From positions 222,274,853 through 222,338,852 of the forward strand of contig NC_085136.1 in NCBI RefSeq assembly GCF_035046485.1: 64,000 nt of DNA. Reading direction: 5' to 3'. Each line of letters begins with the position of its first letter. Within the stretch, counting starts at the first letter, position 1. The notes under the pieces were generated by a model that saw nothing but the letters and a program-made list of their open reading frames with translations, did no database searches and had not been told where the DNA came from. The stretch is from Aedes albopictus (taxonomy: Eukaryota > Arthropoda > Insecta > Diptera > Culicidae). Shown in pieces: positions 1 through 10,297 of the stretch. The translations under genes were made by a program, and so were the position numbers.

Positions 1-816
1 CTTTCGACGGTTTTGACTGTTCGGAAATGTCCCATTGGTGGTGGAATATCTCCCAAAAGGGCAGTTTTCGCAATCATTGGACAATTTCCAGATTGAATGT
101 ACACTAAAATATACTTTAGAAACGAGAGTTCTATAAGTTAAAGTATCGGTGAATACCTGAGCAAGACGTTGAAATCAATATTTGCTAACAAATATACATT
201 TCCAACCAGATCTCCATTCTACCCCACCCACGTGGAATGTACCCAATTGGGTAATTGTCACTTACGGGCGGTGGCATGGCAAGTAGTGTGGACACGTGGT
301 GTGAGTTACCATGTCCCAACAACACGTGGAACATTCCGGTAATGGGGTTGTTAATTATGCAGAATTCACCAGCATCATCGTTAGAGGAGAGCTAATATCG
401 TGAACGACAAACAAGCTAGCAGCACAGAGCGGCGGCGATGGAGTGCACCTCGGAATATGCTCAACCTTAGTCACTTTAATACACACCATCGATGATAGTC
501 AACGGATGTGGTTCCACTAACAACCTACAGGATCGGCAGCGGAGGGTGAATATGTGTGCTTATATGCGCCGGAGCGCCTAACTGGGAAGCCCAATCACCA
601 GCCGGTCATTGATGAATTATTAATTTTTGGAGTGGCATTTGTGTGCCAGATAGAAGTAAGTGACAGCAAATTTTGGAAATTGATATTATTATTAGAGTAG
701 CTAGAATGAACGATTATTGGATAGCAATGGCACAGTATTGCACTGTCACAATGCAAAAAAGCAAAACAGAAAAAGGTTTTTTTTTGCCGCATAAAATCCT
801 ATATGCATTTACTAGG
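1..816. other. No gene seen
   Basis: I see no credible coding region, RNA gene or repeat boundary here. The sequence is moderately AT-rich. The short minus-strand open frame at 595-792 has no recognisable motif and runs into a T tract. Confidence 0.5.
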
Positions 817-1001
817 TACCGTCGTTGGGGGTGAGAATGGGTCAAAAAAGGATACTCAAAGATTGTTTGTTAAATAACAAATGCAATTGAAGTCGGAATA
901 ACTTTTTATTTGGTATGTATACTCTCCTATGTGGTAATGATAGTTTAGCAAGAAAGTTTCACGTTATATGAATTGCTTACTAAACTACAAATGATTGAAA
1001 A

Positions 1002-1043
1002 TTGACCCAATCTCACCCCTTAGAGGGGGTGAGAATGGGTCAA
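1002..1043. repeat. Near-perfect palindrome of the element's TIR motif
   Basis: TTGACCCAATCTCACCCC (1002-1019) is followed, after a 6-nt spacer, by its inverse complement with one mismatch (1026-1043). The same motif forms the subtermini of the surrounding element. This may be a head-to-head junction between two related short elements or a subterminal repeat. Confidence 0.75.
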
Positions 1044-2159
1044 AGTATTCGAAATCACCTATCTAAGAATTTAAATTAATTTTATTGATCATATATAGTA
1101 AACCTACTTAAAACACAATGTTATCATGACGAATAAAAGCTTAGGTAATTTTAAACAATGATTAATCCACCTAAAAGGGCTAATACAACAGAAAAAATGG
1201 TTGAAATTTGATCAAATAACGTTTGTATACTGTATCACCATTGTTAGCCATCATAATCATCATCATTAAGAGTTTCAACCTCCATGAGAGGAGGGGAGAT
1301 TACAATGAGGGAGGGGCGAAGAAAGAATGAAAGATTGATTGTAAAAAAAACATGCTAGTTTTTGTATACTGCTTAAGAAATGTTTAACCAAACCCTCCGT
1401 TATAAACTCTTATGTACAGTACATGATCATTGGCTTCTATATTGCTAAAACACATCACTCCATCTCAAGATAGAGGGTTGCTCGAATATTATGTTAAGTC
1501 TATTTTGTGAGCTTACGATATTGCAGTACACTAAAGATTAGCTAATGATTAGAGGAGCTGTCCAAACGCATGGGTGTATTGTTTTAAATGATTTTAGGCA
1601 CTAAACGTATTAACACACTCGTTTGACGCTTCTAGACATATTTTTGGAAGAAAGCGTGCTTTAGTGAAAATACGGTAAACATGGCACCACTCTAACGTCA
1701 AATGGGGACTGGATAACAAGTTGAATTTTTAGTTAAGCTTATGTGCACTCGATAACTTGCTTGACCCAATCTCACCCCCATTTTTAATATTGAGACATGG
1801 GGTCGAACATATTAAGTTTTTAAATAAAAAGAGCAATGACAGCCCGCTTTTTTCATTAGATCAACCAGGTAATACCTACAGCTAACCACTTAGAGCAAGT
1901 TTACCGGGGGCTACTATCTGGGCGAGTAAAATGATTGCCCACGGAGTTGTCATTTTAGTTTAGTTACTCATTTCCATACCGCTACTATATTTAGTCACCC
2001 GATTCCGTACCGATCGTTGCCAAATACTGTTGCGGTATATACAAAATATTTTGACATATTCGTTGGGCATCGCCGGTTTAGTATATGTAGTGGTAAGGTA
2101 ATCACGTTAAAATGTATGCGTGTCTCTTTTGTACATCTAGTTGTGAAACTTGGGGGGAA

Positions 2160-3990
2160 CAAATTTCTGCAGGAATTCCTTCCGGGATTTCACCTAAAAT
2201 TTTTACTGGGATTTCTTTTCGGGATTCCTCAAGGTATTCCTCCGGGGATTCCTCTAGGAATTTCTTCGGGGATTTCTCCGGGGATTCCTCCAAGAGTTCC
2301 TCCGATGGTTCCTCCAAGGGGATTCTACCAGAATTTCCTTCAGGGATTCCTCACGGAATTGCTCCGGGGACGTCTTAAGAAATTCTTCCGGGGACGTCTC
2401 AAGAAATTCCTCCGGGGATTCCTCCAGGAATTCCTTCGGGGATTCCTCCAGGATTTCCTTCGGGGATTCCTACAGGAATTCCATCGGAGATTCCTCCAGG
2501 AATCCTCAAGAAATTCCTCCGGGGAGTCCAATAGCATTTTTTCCTTGGATTCCTCAAGAAACCCCTCAGAGGCTTCCTCCAGGAACTTCTATGGGGATTC
2601 ATGAACTCCTACGGAGATTTATCTAGAAATTGTTCGGGGAATTTCTCTTGGAATTCCTCCAGGAATTCATCCGAAGATTCCTGTAGCAATTCCTCCTGGG
2701 ATTCCTCAAGGAACTCCTCCGAAAATTTTCACAGAAATTCCTCCTGGAATATTTCTACAATTCTTTTGCGATTTTTCCGTTAATTTCTTCTGGCATTCCT
2801 CAAGAGTTCGTACAGGAATTCCTCCGGATATTTTTCCAGCAATTCCTCCGGTTATTCCTGTGGGAATAATTGCAGGGAATCCTCCGGGATTGCTCAAGAA
2901 TTCATCCGGGAATTAGTCCGGAAGTTCCCTTCCGAGGAATTTTCCGAGAAATTGCTGAAGAAACATCCGGAGAAATTCCTCGATGAACCCCCCGAAAGAA
3001 TTCCTGGAGGAAGTCTCGGAGAAATTCCTGGAAGAATTCCCAGAGGAATTCTCGTAGGAATTCCCAGAGGAATTATTGTAGGAGTTCCCAGAGAAATTCT
3101 CGTAGGAATTTCCAGAGAAATTCCCGGAGGAATTCCCGCAGGAACTCCCAGAGGAATTTCCGGAGAAATTCCCAGAGGAATTCCCGGAGAAATTCCCAGA
3201 GGAATTCTAAGAGAAATTCCCGGAGAAATTCCCAGAGAAATTCCCAGAGGACTTCCCGGAGATATTCCCAGAGGAATTCCCGGAGAATTCCCAGAGGAAT
3301 TCCCGGAAGAATTGCCAGAGGACTTCCTGGAGAAATTCTAAGAGGAATTCCCGGAAGAATTCCTGGAGGAATCCTCGGAGGAATTCCTGTAGGAATCTTC
3401 GGAGAAATTCCTGGAGGAATCCCCGGACAAATTCCTGGAGGAATTCCTCGAGAAATTCCCGGAGGAAACCCCGTAGGAATCCCCAGAGGAATTCCCTGAG
3501 GAATCCCTGGAAAAATTCCCGGAGCAATTTTTGGAGGAATCCTCGGACGCATTCCTGGAGGTATCCCAGAATGAATTCCTGTAGGAATTTCTGGAGGAAT
3601 TCCTGTAGAAATTTCTGGAGGAATATCATGGGGAATTTCTAAAGGAATTCTCGGAAGAACTCTTGGAGGAGTACCCGGAGGAATTTCTGGAGTAATCCAC
3701 GGAAGAATCTCCGAAGGAATTTCTGGAGGAATCCTTGGAGGAATTCCTGGAGGAACCCTGGATGAGTTCCTGGAGGAAACCCCTTAGGAATCCCCAGATG
3801 AACCCCTGGAGGAATTCCCGGAGGAATCTCCGGAGGAATTGTTGGAGGAAGCCCAGAAAGAATGCTTGGATAAATCTCAGAAGGAATTCCTGGAGGAATC
3901 ATAGATGGATTTCCTGGGGGATTACTGGAAACAATTCTTGGAGAAATCCCAGAAGGAATTCCTTAAGAAATCTCGGAAAGAATTCCTTGA
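2160..3990. repeat. 12-bp minisatellite in two opposed blocks
   Basis: Degenerate 12-bp units of the form ATTCCTCCGGGG fill the region. In 2160-2945 the pyrimidine-rich TCCTCC strand is the plus strand; from about 2950 to 3990 the orientation flips and units read GGAGGAATTCCC. The period is a multiple of three, so long open frames appear on both strands, encoding repeats of the GIPP/NSSR kind. These are artefacts of periodicity, not genes. The two halves could fold into a very long imperfect hairpin. Confidence 0.9.
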
Positions 3991-4005
3991 AAATTTGGGA
4001 AGATG

Positions 4006-4205
4006 AAATCCTCAAACATTTTTATTATGTTAAAACTTTCCCTCGGAAGTCTTTGGCAGGAATAAGTGACTAGACATAATCGCACAATCTCCTGAAACTT
4101 TCAAATTTGTATCTCAAAAATAATCTAAGAATTTTCTGCAATCCTCAAACATTCTGATTGTGCAAAACCTTTCCCCCAGAGGTCTTTGGCATGAATCAGA
4201 GACTG
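4006..4205 (+). repeat. Two-copy direct repeat, about 132-bp period
   Basis: AATCCTCAAACATT followed by a TTTGGCA(T/G)GAAT segment occurs at about 4010 and again at about 4142, with moderate divergence. It lies between the minisatellite and the right end of the Harbinger-like element. Confidence 0.6.
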
Positions 4206-4932
4206 CTGCAGATATTGCTGAACTCGGTTTCGTCCACCGAGAGTATCGTTTGGCTCAGATCGCACCTAGCTTTCCAAAGGTAATGTCCTTGCTTTTGCTT
4301 GTGGTTGAAAAAAAAGCGATTTTCAGCAGATTTTCCCTAATTGCAAGTGTTTACAAAATTTGTTGCAGGCCACCAGTGCGTTTTGTTCGAAACAAACAAA
4401 TAAAAACAGCACAGAACTTTTGACATATGTAAAATAGCAGTCGTTTCCCGCGTAACTATCGGGCGCCTAAATTTGTGCGCTCGATGTTTCTCGAAAGCCT
4501 TGTTGCTATTTTACTCGCTCGGTTAGTAGCCCCCGATACGGTATAGCGCTATTCTACTGCGCTATGTAATTTAGTTTAGTCGCGCACCGGTAAAGATGCT
4601 CTTATAAGAAAATTTATGGTTAGGTAATTGTGTTAAACATTACGAAGGAGAAATTTTTTCAGAGTGATTTACTAGTAGTTTCATCATATAAGTTTAGCCA
4701 CAAATTTAACAAAAAACGATTATTGAAAAACATCTTATTCTGCATCATGACGTGTAAAAACATCTCCCCTATGAAATAATATAAAATTTTCAATATTAAT
4801 AAGCGATAGTTATTGAGCTATTTCAAATTTTATGTTTCTCCGTTTTGACCCAAACTCACCCCCCAGACCCATTGTCACCCCTACCGACGGTATTTATTTT
4901 TCTCCTCCATACAGTGAGCCTTCCCGAAATAG

Positions 4933-5425
4933 AAAAGTAGTGAGAAGTCTGTGCCGGTAGTTTATCACGAGTGCCCGGAGAAGAGAAGACGCTAAACCAC
5001 ATCCAGGGTACACTGGCCAACGTTCTGTCCGGCTCGGAATCCGTGTTTCTTTCGGAGGAGAACTAGACGCCGTCTAACCCCAATTTCCTGCGGGGTGGGA
5101 CACGTTTTGTGCTGTGTGGCGGCCATTATTGAAAGCCATCTAGCTCGGCGTGCGAGCCAGGAATTGCCGATGCCCCAAGAAAAGTAGTGAGAACGAGAAG
5201 ACTGTGCCGGTAGGCAATCACAAGTGCCCGGAGAAGTGAAGACGCTAATCCACATCAGGAAAACACTGGACAACATTCCGCCCGGCTCGGAAATCGTGTC
5301 TCGTTCGGAAGACACGCCGTCTATCCCCAATTTCCTACGGGGGACACGTTTGGTGCTGTGTGGCGGCCATCATTGAACGCCAACTAACTCGGTGTGCAGG
5401 CCAGGAATTGCCGGTGCGCCAACTT
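4933..5425 (+). repeat. Diverged tandem duplication, about 247-bp period
   Basis: AAAAGTAGTGAGA begins at 4933 and again at 5180. Both copies continue through shared blocks: TGTGCCGGTAG, GTGCCCGGAGAAG, CCCCAATTTCCT and TGCTGTGTGGCGGCCAT. They may be repeated 5' leader units of a retroelement or a local segmental duplication. No open frame shows family features. Confidence 0.7.
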
Positions 5426-5539
5426 CCATCTTCAATCCAAGTTGGAGCCAAGCAGGATGAACCTAGGGTGGACCGTGTTGGTGGTCTCCATCTGCCGGAA
5501 GTCGACGGTTTCCGATCCCCCGTCCAGGCCAACGTATGA

Positions 5540-6163
5540 AATGGTATGTGCAGTGCTAATTCCTTAATTTTTCAGGAGGCCCAGGATAAAGCCTGGGTGG
5601 CCACAATAGGGTGGCCCCACAAAAGTTTTTCTAACACACTGTACATAAAACAGCAAGTTTGATATGTTCAGGGATATCTAAGCTGCCAATGAAAATGTTG
5701 ATCCTTTTCATTTAAGATCTAAAATTATATAAAAGTGATTATAAAACAGAAATGTACTAGAATTATAATGCAAAATGGTCGATTGCTGAAATAGTGAAAA
5801 TTTTTGACAGTTGATTCAACAAGCTAATTTTTCAGCCTACTCCAATCTTACTATCAAAGTTGTCGGCAAGAAATGTCAGAATCGATTCACCCCTTGTCGT
5901 TTTATAGCCAGCGTAAAAAGCTGGATAGTTAGTCTCGTAGTTGAATTGATTAAATGGGAAATTCAATCTCAGTTTTCAATCTCAGTCTGGTCGACGACTA
6001 CGATGATGATGATGAACCTGGGCGTGGTAGTGGAATACCTGTAAGCAAAAATAAAATCGGATTAAGTACTGTTCCTTTTAATTTCATTAAGAATTTGCAT
6101 CATTTGACAGAATCTAAGCAAAAGGAACAGGAACTTACTTGTGAACAACTGTTAAATCGATCG
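5540..6163. other. No supported gene
   Basis: Two overlapping short plus-strand frames (5811-6044 and 5954-6247) lack recognisable domains. The second includes a run of Asp codons and runs into the neighbouring MITE. I treat them as chance frames. Confidence 0.4.
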
Positions 6164-6330
6164 TATTGTCGGCAGGTTTGTTCTCTTCGTCATCGGGGGT
6201 TTTTTTCGGCCAAATTTTCTGAAACTTGGTTGTATAGTTCAGCTTAGTTGGGAAGGATTTGAGGCCAACTCTGAGCTAAACAGCTTTCAAAAAACACCCC
6301 ATGACGAAGAGAACAAAACTGCCGAAAATA
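6164..6330. mobile_element. Short MITE with about 38-bp TIRs
   Basis: The left end reads TATTGTCGGCAG then TTTGTTCTCTTCGTCAT. The right end is its inverse complement with few mismatches, ending CTGCCGAAAATA. The length is about 167 bp with TA at both borders. The internal sequence is non-coding. It abuts or interrupts the decayed minus-strand transposase on its right. Confidence 0.8.
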
Positions 6331-6344
6331 CACAATTTCCCCTA

Positions 6345-6890
6345 CTTTTTTTGTGATATCATATCGTTTAGGAATTTCGTTTTCTCCCGCCATGGCTGCA
6401 GCGCTATCTGTTACAGATAACACTGTTTGCAAATTCAAGCTTGAATAAATTTTCTCCAATGGCAATGACCAGTTGAGCAATATTATATAAGATCACGCTG
6501 TTAGCGGGTGCTGTAGAATTAAACACAAAATGTGCGACGTTCTCTATCAAAATCGTTTTGAGTTCTTTGCTATTTTTTTCATGTTTCAATTTCACGGTTG
6601 AACTGGGAAACCGGTTTTTTTTTAATATGTCCTATTCTGGCTCAACATTCCAGTAGCCGACACCAATCACTCTTTGAAAAAATCACCTTCCACAAATGGA
6701 CTTCATCATGAAGATTCGCTCGGAAACTGCATAACTTATCTCCACCAGTGATTCACTCTAACAATTTTGATTCTTGAACACATGATGCTTATTTGCCTTT
6801 GCAAGTCTTTCAGCTAATCGGTCCGCAGTTGGTCTCTCAGAGCTCCGTATCATAATGCCGTTTTATGTTGAACTCTTCCATCGCTTATGC
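6345..6890 (-). pseudogene. Decayed hAT-type transposase N-terminal fragment
   Basis: Reading the minus strand from 6886 downward gives a start MEEFNIKRHYDT. This resembles the FNxxRHYETKH segment of the ZBED/GTF2IRD2/EPM2AIP1 group of hAT-derived proteins. Then comes a frame-shifted block ending RLAKANKHHVFKN, and near 6680-6710 the block PFVEGDFFKE, matching the PFTEGEFxKE signature of the same group. Three different frames and several stops are needed, so it is a relic. A further open block (6404-6595, minus) could be the following segment but is too diverged to name. The assignment rests on recalled family motifs and was not searched. Confidence 0.55.
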
Positions 6891-6929
6891 AAGTGAAGAT
6901 CCATTGCGTTCACGGAATTTGTTTTCGAG

Positions 6930-7870
6930 TTTTTGTTTATTCATCCCATTATTGCAGAAATTGGGAAAGTGTTTCAGAACATTACGTAAATCTACAAGGT
7001 TTTCTTAATTTAACGGGTTCATAAATGCTGCAATTTCGAACGTAAGATAGTTGAAATTACACCGTTTCTTAACCTGATTGACAAACTTTACATGGACATT
7101 GCGACGAATTCCTCGGAACGTTTGTTTTGTTGGTTCATTCATTTCTCCTGTCTTGATTAAAACTACGTAAACACTATGCAATGGCAGAACACTTTCTTTA
7201 AAATCGAGTGCATTGAAATTTCTATTTTTTTAGACACTCTTCACCACAAAGGTTATTCAGGAGCGCTTTCATTTCGTCATAAATTTCAACGTACTCTGAA
7301 GATTCTGACCGAAAGTTCTTGTTCAATATGTTAACTATTGGCAGAGTTACTTAAAGAATTCAAGAATAGGTTTTATCCAGGGATCGTTCATTGGAACGTT
7401 TAGGACTGTGAGAAAAATAACTGTGTATGTCGCGAAACAACTGCTACATATTTACCACCGTAGCACAGTTGTTTCGCGCAGAGCGCTAAAGAATAGCACG
7501 TACACTTTACTACGATAAGATTTGAGCAGTCGTCTTTCAAAAGTTTCATCACAGTGCTTATTTTATGACCCTATCATAACGGATGCATCGTCCGAGGCAA
7601 ACCTCTTGAGCCGCTTTTTGTAATCGATTTTGTCTTTTTGGAGTTCACCAATAATGGAATTGTAAATTAACCGATGCTCACAAGCCTTCAATTCCACGAT
7701 CTTATAGAACATATCACAAACCTAAAATTAATCCGTGATATCTTCCAGGAATTCTAGGCGGGAGAGGAGACTCTTTGACAATTTGCCCAGTACCGTTGAA
7801 TACTTTTGCATGATTTTTTGTCGTTGTCCCCGTTCTTGTGAATCCGCATTCAATATAAGATCTTAGTATG
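6930..7870 (-). pseudogene. Decayed hAT transposase core and C-terminal region
   Basis: The minus strand from about 7620 downward shows, in order: RFASDDASVMIG (like the hAT block containing the second catalytic Asp); a stretch ending CTCYSLALCA (like the HCxxHxxxLA block); FRDIHSYFSHSPKR; then LNKNFRSESSEYVEIYDEM (like the C-terminal LNxxFQSE segment); and a last block with VKKRCNF and LRNVLKHFP. The order is that of one hAT protein, but blocks are separated by frameshifts and stop codons. It lies head to tail with the separate N-terminal-like fragment at 6345-6890, so two copies or a rearranged copy are present. Confidence 0.6.
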
Positions 7871-8030
7871 ATATCGTTATATGTAATAGACTAATACAAA
7901 ATTAGAACGATTACTATAGGTCCAATTACCGGAAGATAGATTTTAAGTTGTGTATTAAAATTATCTATATTAGAAGACTTGAACGGTCACTAAAAGTGAT
8001 CATTCTCCATCATAACCACTCCGTTAATAT

Positions 8031-8244
8031 GACGCAATTAAAACAAATAATGACAGATTTTACAATCTTACTGATCTGCGTGACGCTGTTTGTACATCTA
8101 CCACAAACTATTGCACTTTCACAGGTTCAATTAAGTTGCAATCGTGACGGAATGCAGCTATTTCATACGCCGTGTTTGCTGCAGCCACGCAATCATACTA
8201 ATCCGCTGTTATTTGCTTTCGCAGGTGCACTCAGAAATCCGTAA
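8031..8244 (+). CDS. Hypothetical short ORF with hydrophobic N-terminus
   Basis: From an ATG at 8031 the frame encodes about 70 residues. It starts with a short polar stretch, then a hydrophobic segment (ILLICVTLFVHL), then a region with two Cys residues, ending near a CGCAG that resembles a splice acceptor. A secreted or membrane peptide exon is possible. No family is recognised, the frame is short, and the region is repeat-rich, so chance is the more likely explanation. Confidence 0.12.
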
Positions 8245-8519
8245 ACACGCCAATAACAACCCATGAATAATGTTAAATTCCTCCCACAGCCCTCCATTGC
8301 AACCCAGTCGTATGTAATGAGGTTTCTAACTTGTTGGGTTTTTACATCAGGCACGAGTGGGTTATGTACCAATTATTTTTCTTACTGAGTTTACATTTTG
8401 AAACGGCTAAGTACAAATTGTTTCCCATATTCACGACTTATCATTTAAGATAAACAGAAAATAAATGATTCAGTGACTGAAACAAGTTGAAGGACATTTT
8501 ATAGATTTAAAATGACTGA

Positions 8520-8632
8520 AATAGAAATACGTTACATGTGTATTGTGTATATCGTTTGACAGACACAAAGAAGTTTCTTATACGAAAAGTTCACGGACCG
8601 AGTGGGAATTGAACCGTCACCCTCATTATGAT
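8520..8632 (-). mobile_element. Decayed tRNA-derived SINE (family A)
   Basis: The reverse complement contains GAGGGTGACGGTTCAATTCC (a B-box-like block), followed by ACTTTTCGTA and ACGATATACAC. The same order of blocks follows the tRNA-like head of the SINE at 57729-58021. The A box and 3' tail are not clear, so this is a partial, old copy. Confidence 0.55.
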
Positions 8633-8659
8633 CTTGTTGTAAAGAAACTGATCTGAAAA

Positions 8660-9126
8660 TATCGTAGACTAATGCTCTTGAACTTGTTCATGTAAATCTT
8701 TTTTGCTTAGCTTACATATCCACAACAAACGAAATTTAATGTCCTGTGGTTTATTACTACCCTCCAGCCGAAATCCGCCCGAACAGATTTTGCTATTAGT
8801 CTGCTGAAGGCGGATAAATTGTGCCATCTCGTGTGAAACGACAATAGAATAATCTCCGATCCGTTTGCTGTCCAATTGGTTGTCGCACCGCTGCTGCTGG
8901 CTGCTGTGCTCCGGAACGTGCGGGCGGTAAAAATGTTGTACCAACCAGAGACTGGCATGAGGACCGTTCCAGACCACAGCGCAAACCTCCCTTTCATCAC
9001 TTTTGGCTGGCTAGATTCGAGCTGGGGAGGCCGACTAACTGCAGCAGGTGTGTTCAGTTGCCACAATTTGTGCTGTCACTGCAATTGCAACACTCTTGTT
9101 ACAGGGCTGGTAGGTTTCAGCTCCAG
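8660..9126. other. No supported gene
   Basis: Overlapping minus-strand frames of up to 119 codons (8669-9066) show no motif that I recognise and compete with a plus-strand frame at 8876-9154. I cannot exclude a host exon but have no evidence for one. Confidence 0.35.
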
Positions 9127-9230
9127 TAATTACACTAGTTTACAGCATTTTTGAACTCGGTAAGCTGACGATTGTTTTTGGTGTAGAATCATGCCCTGAG
9201 TTCGAAAACGCGAAGGAAAAAAAAATACAG
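9127..9230 (+). repeat. Fragment duplicated from the 49-50.7 kb transposase-like gene
   Basis: AATTACACTAGTTTAC, then CTCGGTAAGCTGA and the block GAATCATGCCCTGAGTTCG through the following A run, match 49990-50078 closely. The match is interrupted by a 12-bp insertion here. This is an internal piece of the coding sequence annotated at 49065-50743, so that sequence is dispersed and repetitive, not a unique gene. Confidence 0.8.
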
Positions 9231-10140
9231 TAGAGCGGAATTTTTTTCGACTTTCCATACAAGGTTGATGATTTGAAATCGATTTTTGTTCTATTTTTAA
9301 GCAAAGTCGCTCATTTCACACATCTTATTCGTAATCTACGCTCCGATTGAGCTGATTTTTTTACTGTAACTCGCCTACATATGATATGTCAAATAAACGT
9401 TGAGAAAGAATTTTTAAATATTTATTTTCTTATTGAAAAAAATACATTTCTTCATATATTTTTGGAAATTTTGCTGAAATTTATGGAGATTGTCCCAAAA
9501 CTCGCCAATATCTTGAATTTCATTAATCTCACGCAAAACCTGCATTCAGATGATCGAATGGTATTATATTCAGCTTTCAATTAATGGAAAAAGATTTGAA
9601 AAATTTTAAACAAAACGCAAGATATTTGAATTTTATTAAATTCCATATTTTAAAAAGTTGTAAAACTCGATATTGAGCTAAAACTCAAAAACTGATCTAC
9701 TTTAATTTTTTTGAAGCACGGCTTCGAAACCAGCGCTAAATTATGCATCAAAAACTTTGGTCGTTGACAGAAGTTCACGACTCTCGTTTTATTTTGTAAA
9801 CTAGTGTTATCGGAGTTACTTTTCAATGATTTCTCAGGAAAATATAGCAACTAACAGTGTCGAAAACTTGCCATTTTCGCGCAAGCAGGCACAACTCAAA
9901 AAATGAGAATTAGGAATCGTTTAGGCAGGGATCGTATTTTGGGCCCTTCCCGTTAATTTTATGAGCATGAGCATGAGATGACCGTACAATTCGTAGTTGC
10001 TACTCCGTTACTGACCAGAACAGTCAACACTGCACAGGGAAAAAAAAGGATGGGTCCTGGGTGAAGCTTTCCATCCTCAATGTGCAATTTTGAAGGTTCA
10101 AAACTTTATATTGTCAATACCGGCGCCGGCCACGTCCTTA
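9231..10140. other. No supported gene; AT-rich
   Basis: This is AT-rich sequence with short chance frames. From about 9955 it may be the degenerate upstream part of the LINE that follows, but I see no endonuclease motifs. Confidence 0.35.
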
Positions 10141-10297
10141 CGGTCATCGAGGAAGGGAAGGAATGTTAGTGTGACATCCGTTGCTACTAGAGACCGTGTG
10201 TACCTCCGCATCCCCACGGTTGCCACAGGAAGGAAGTTTGTTAGTGGGAAGGAATAGAAAGTGATTTAGATGATGCCGTATTACAAAGACCTTCGTC

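Larger units (their letters stand above)
1893..4601. mobile_element. PIF/Harbinger-like non-autonomous TIR element (TTA TSD)
   Basis: The inverted ends read GAGCAnnTTTACCGG on the left and CCGGTAAAnnTGCTC on the right. They are flanked by TTA on both sides (1890-1892 and 4602-4604). A 3-bp TTA duplication is typical of PIF/Harbinger elements, known to target TWA. Subterminal blocks are shared in inverted orientation: GGGGGCTACTA with GCGAGTAAAAT near 1905-1933, and their complements near 4512-4535. The core is almost entirely a 12-bp minisatellite, and no transposase is visible. The element lies inside the outer TACCGTCG element, so it is the younger insertion. Confidence 0.75.
817..4892. mobile_element. 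TIR DNA element, TA-flanked, with nested insertion
   Basis: The left end begins TACCGTCG and runs into a GGGGGTGAGAATGGGTCAA motif. The right end is the inverted counterpart, ending CGACGGTA. Both ends carry TA, as expected for a TA-targeting (Tc1/mariner-like) non-autonomous element. The GTGAGAATGGGTC motif recurs inside in both orientations near 1002-1043 and 1761-1779 as subterminal repeats. No transposase is present. About 2.7 kb of the span (1893-4601) is a second element inserted into this one; without it the element would be about 1.36 kb. The family assignment is inferred from the ends only. Confidence 0.75.

Noticed and set aside
2017..4073. Several long frames on both strands encoding Pro/Gly/Ile- or Ser/Asn/Arg-rich repeats, superficially collagen- or silk-like
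   Set aside because: They arise from a 12-bp tandem repeat, whose period is a multiple of three, and are open in many frames on both strands.
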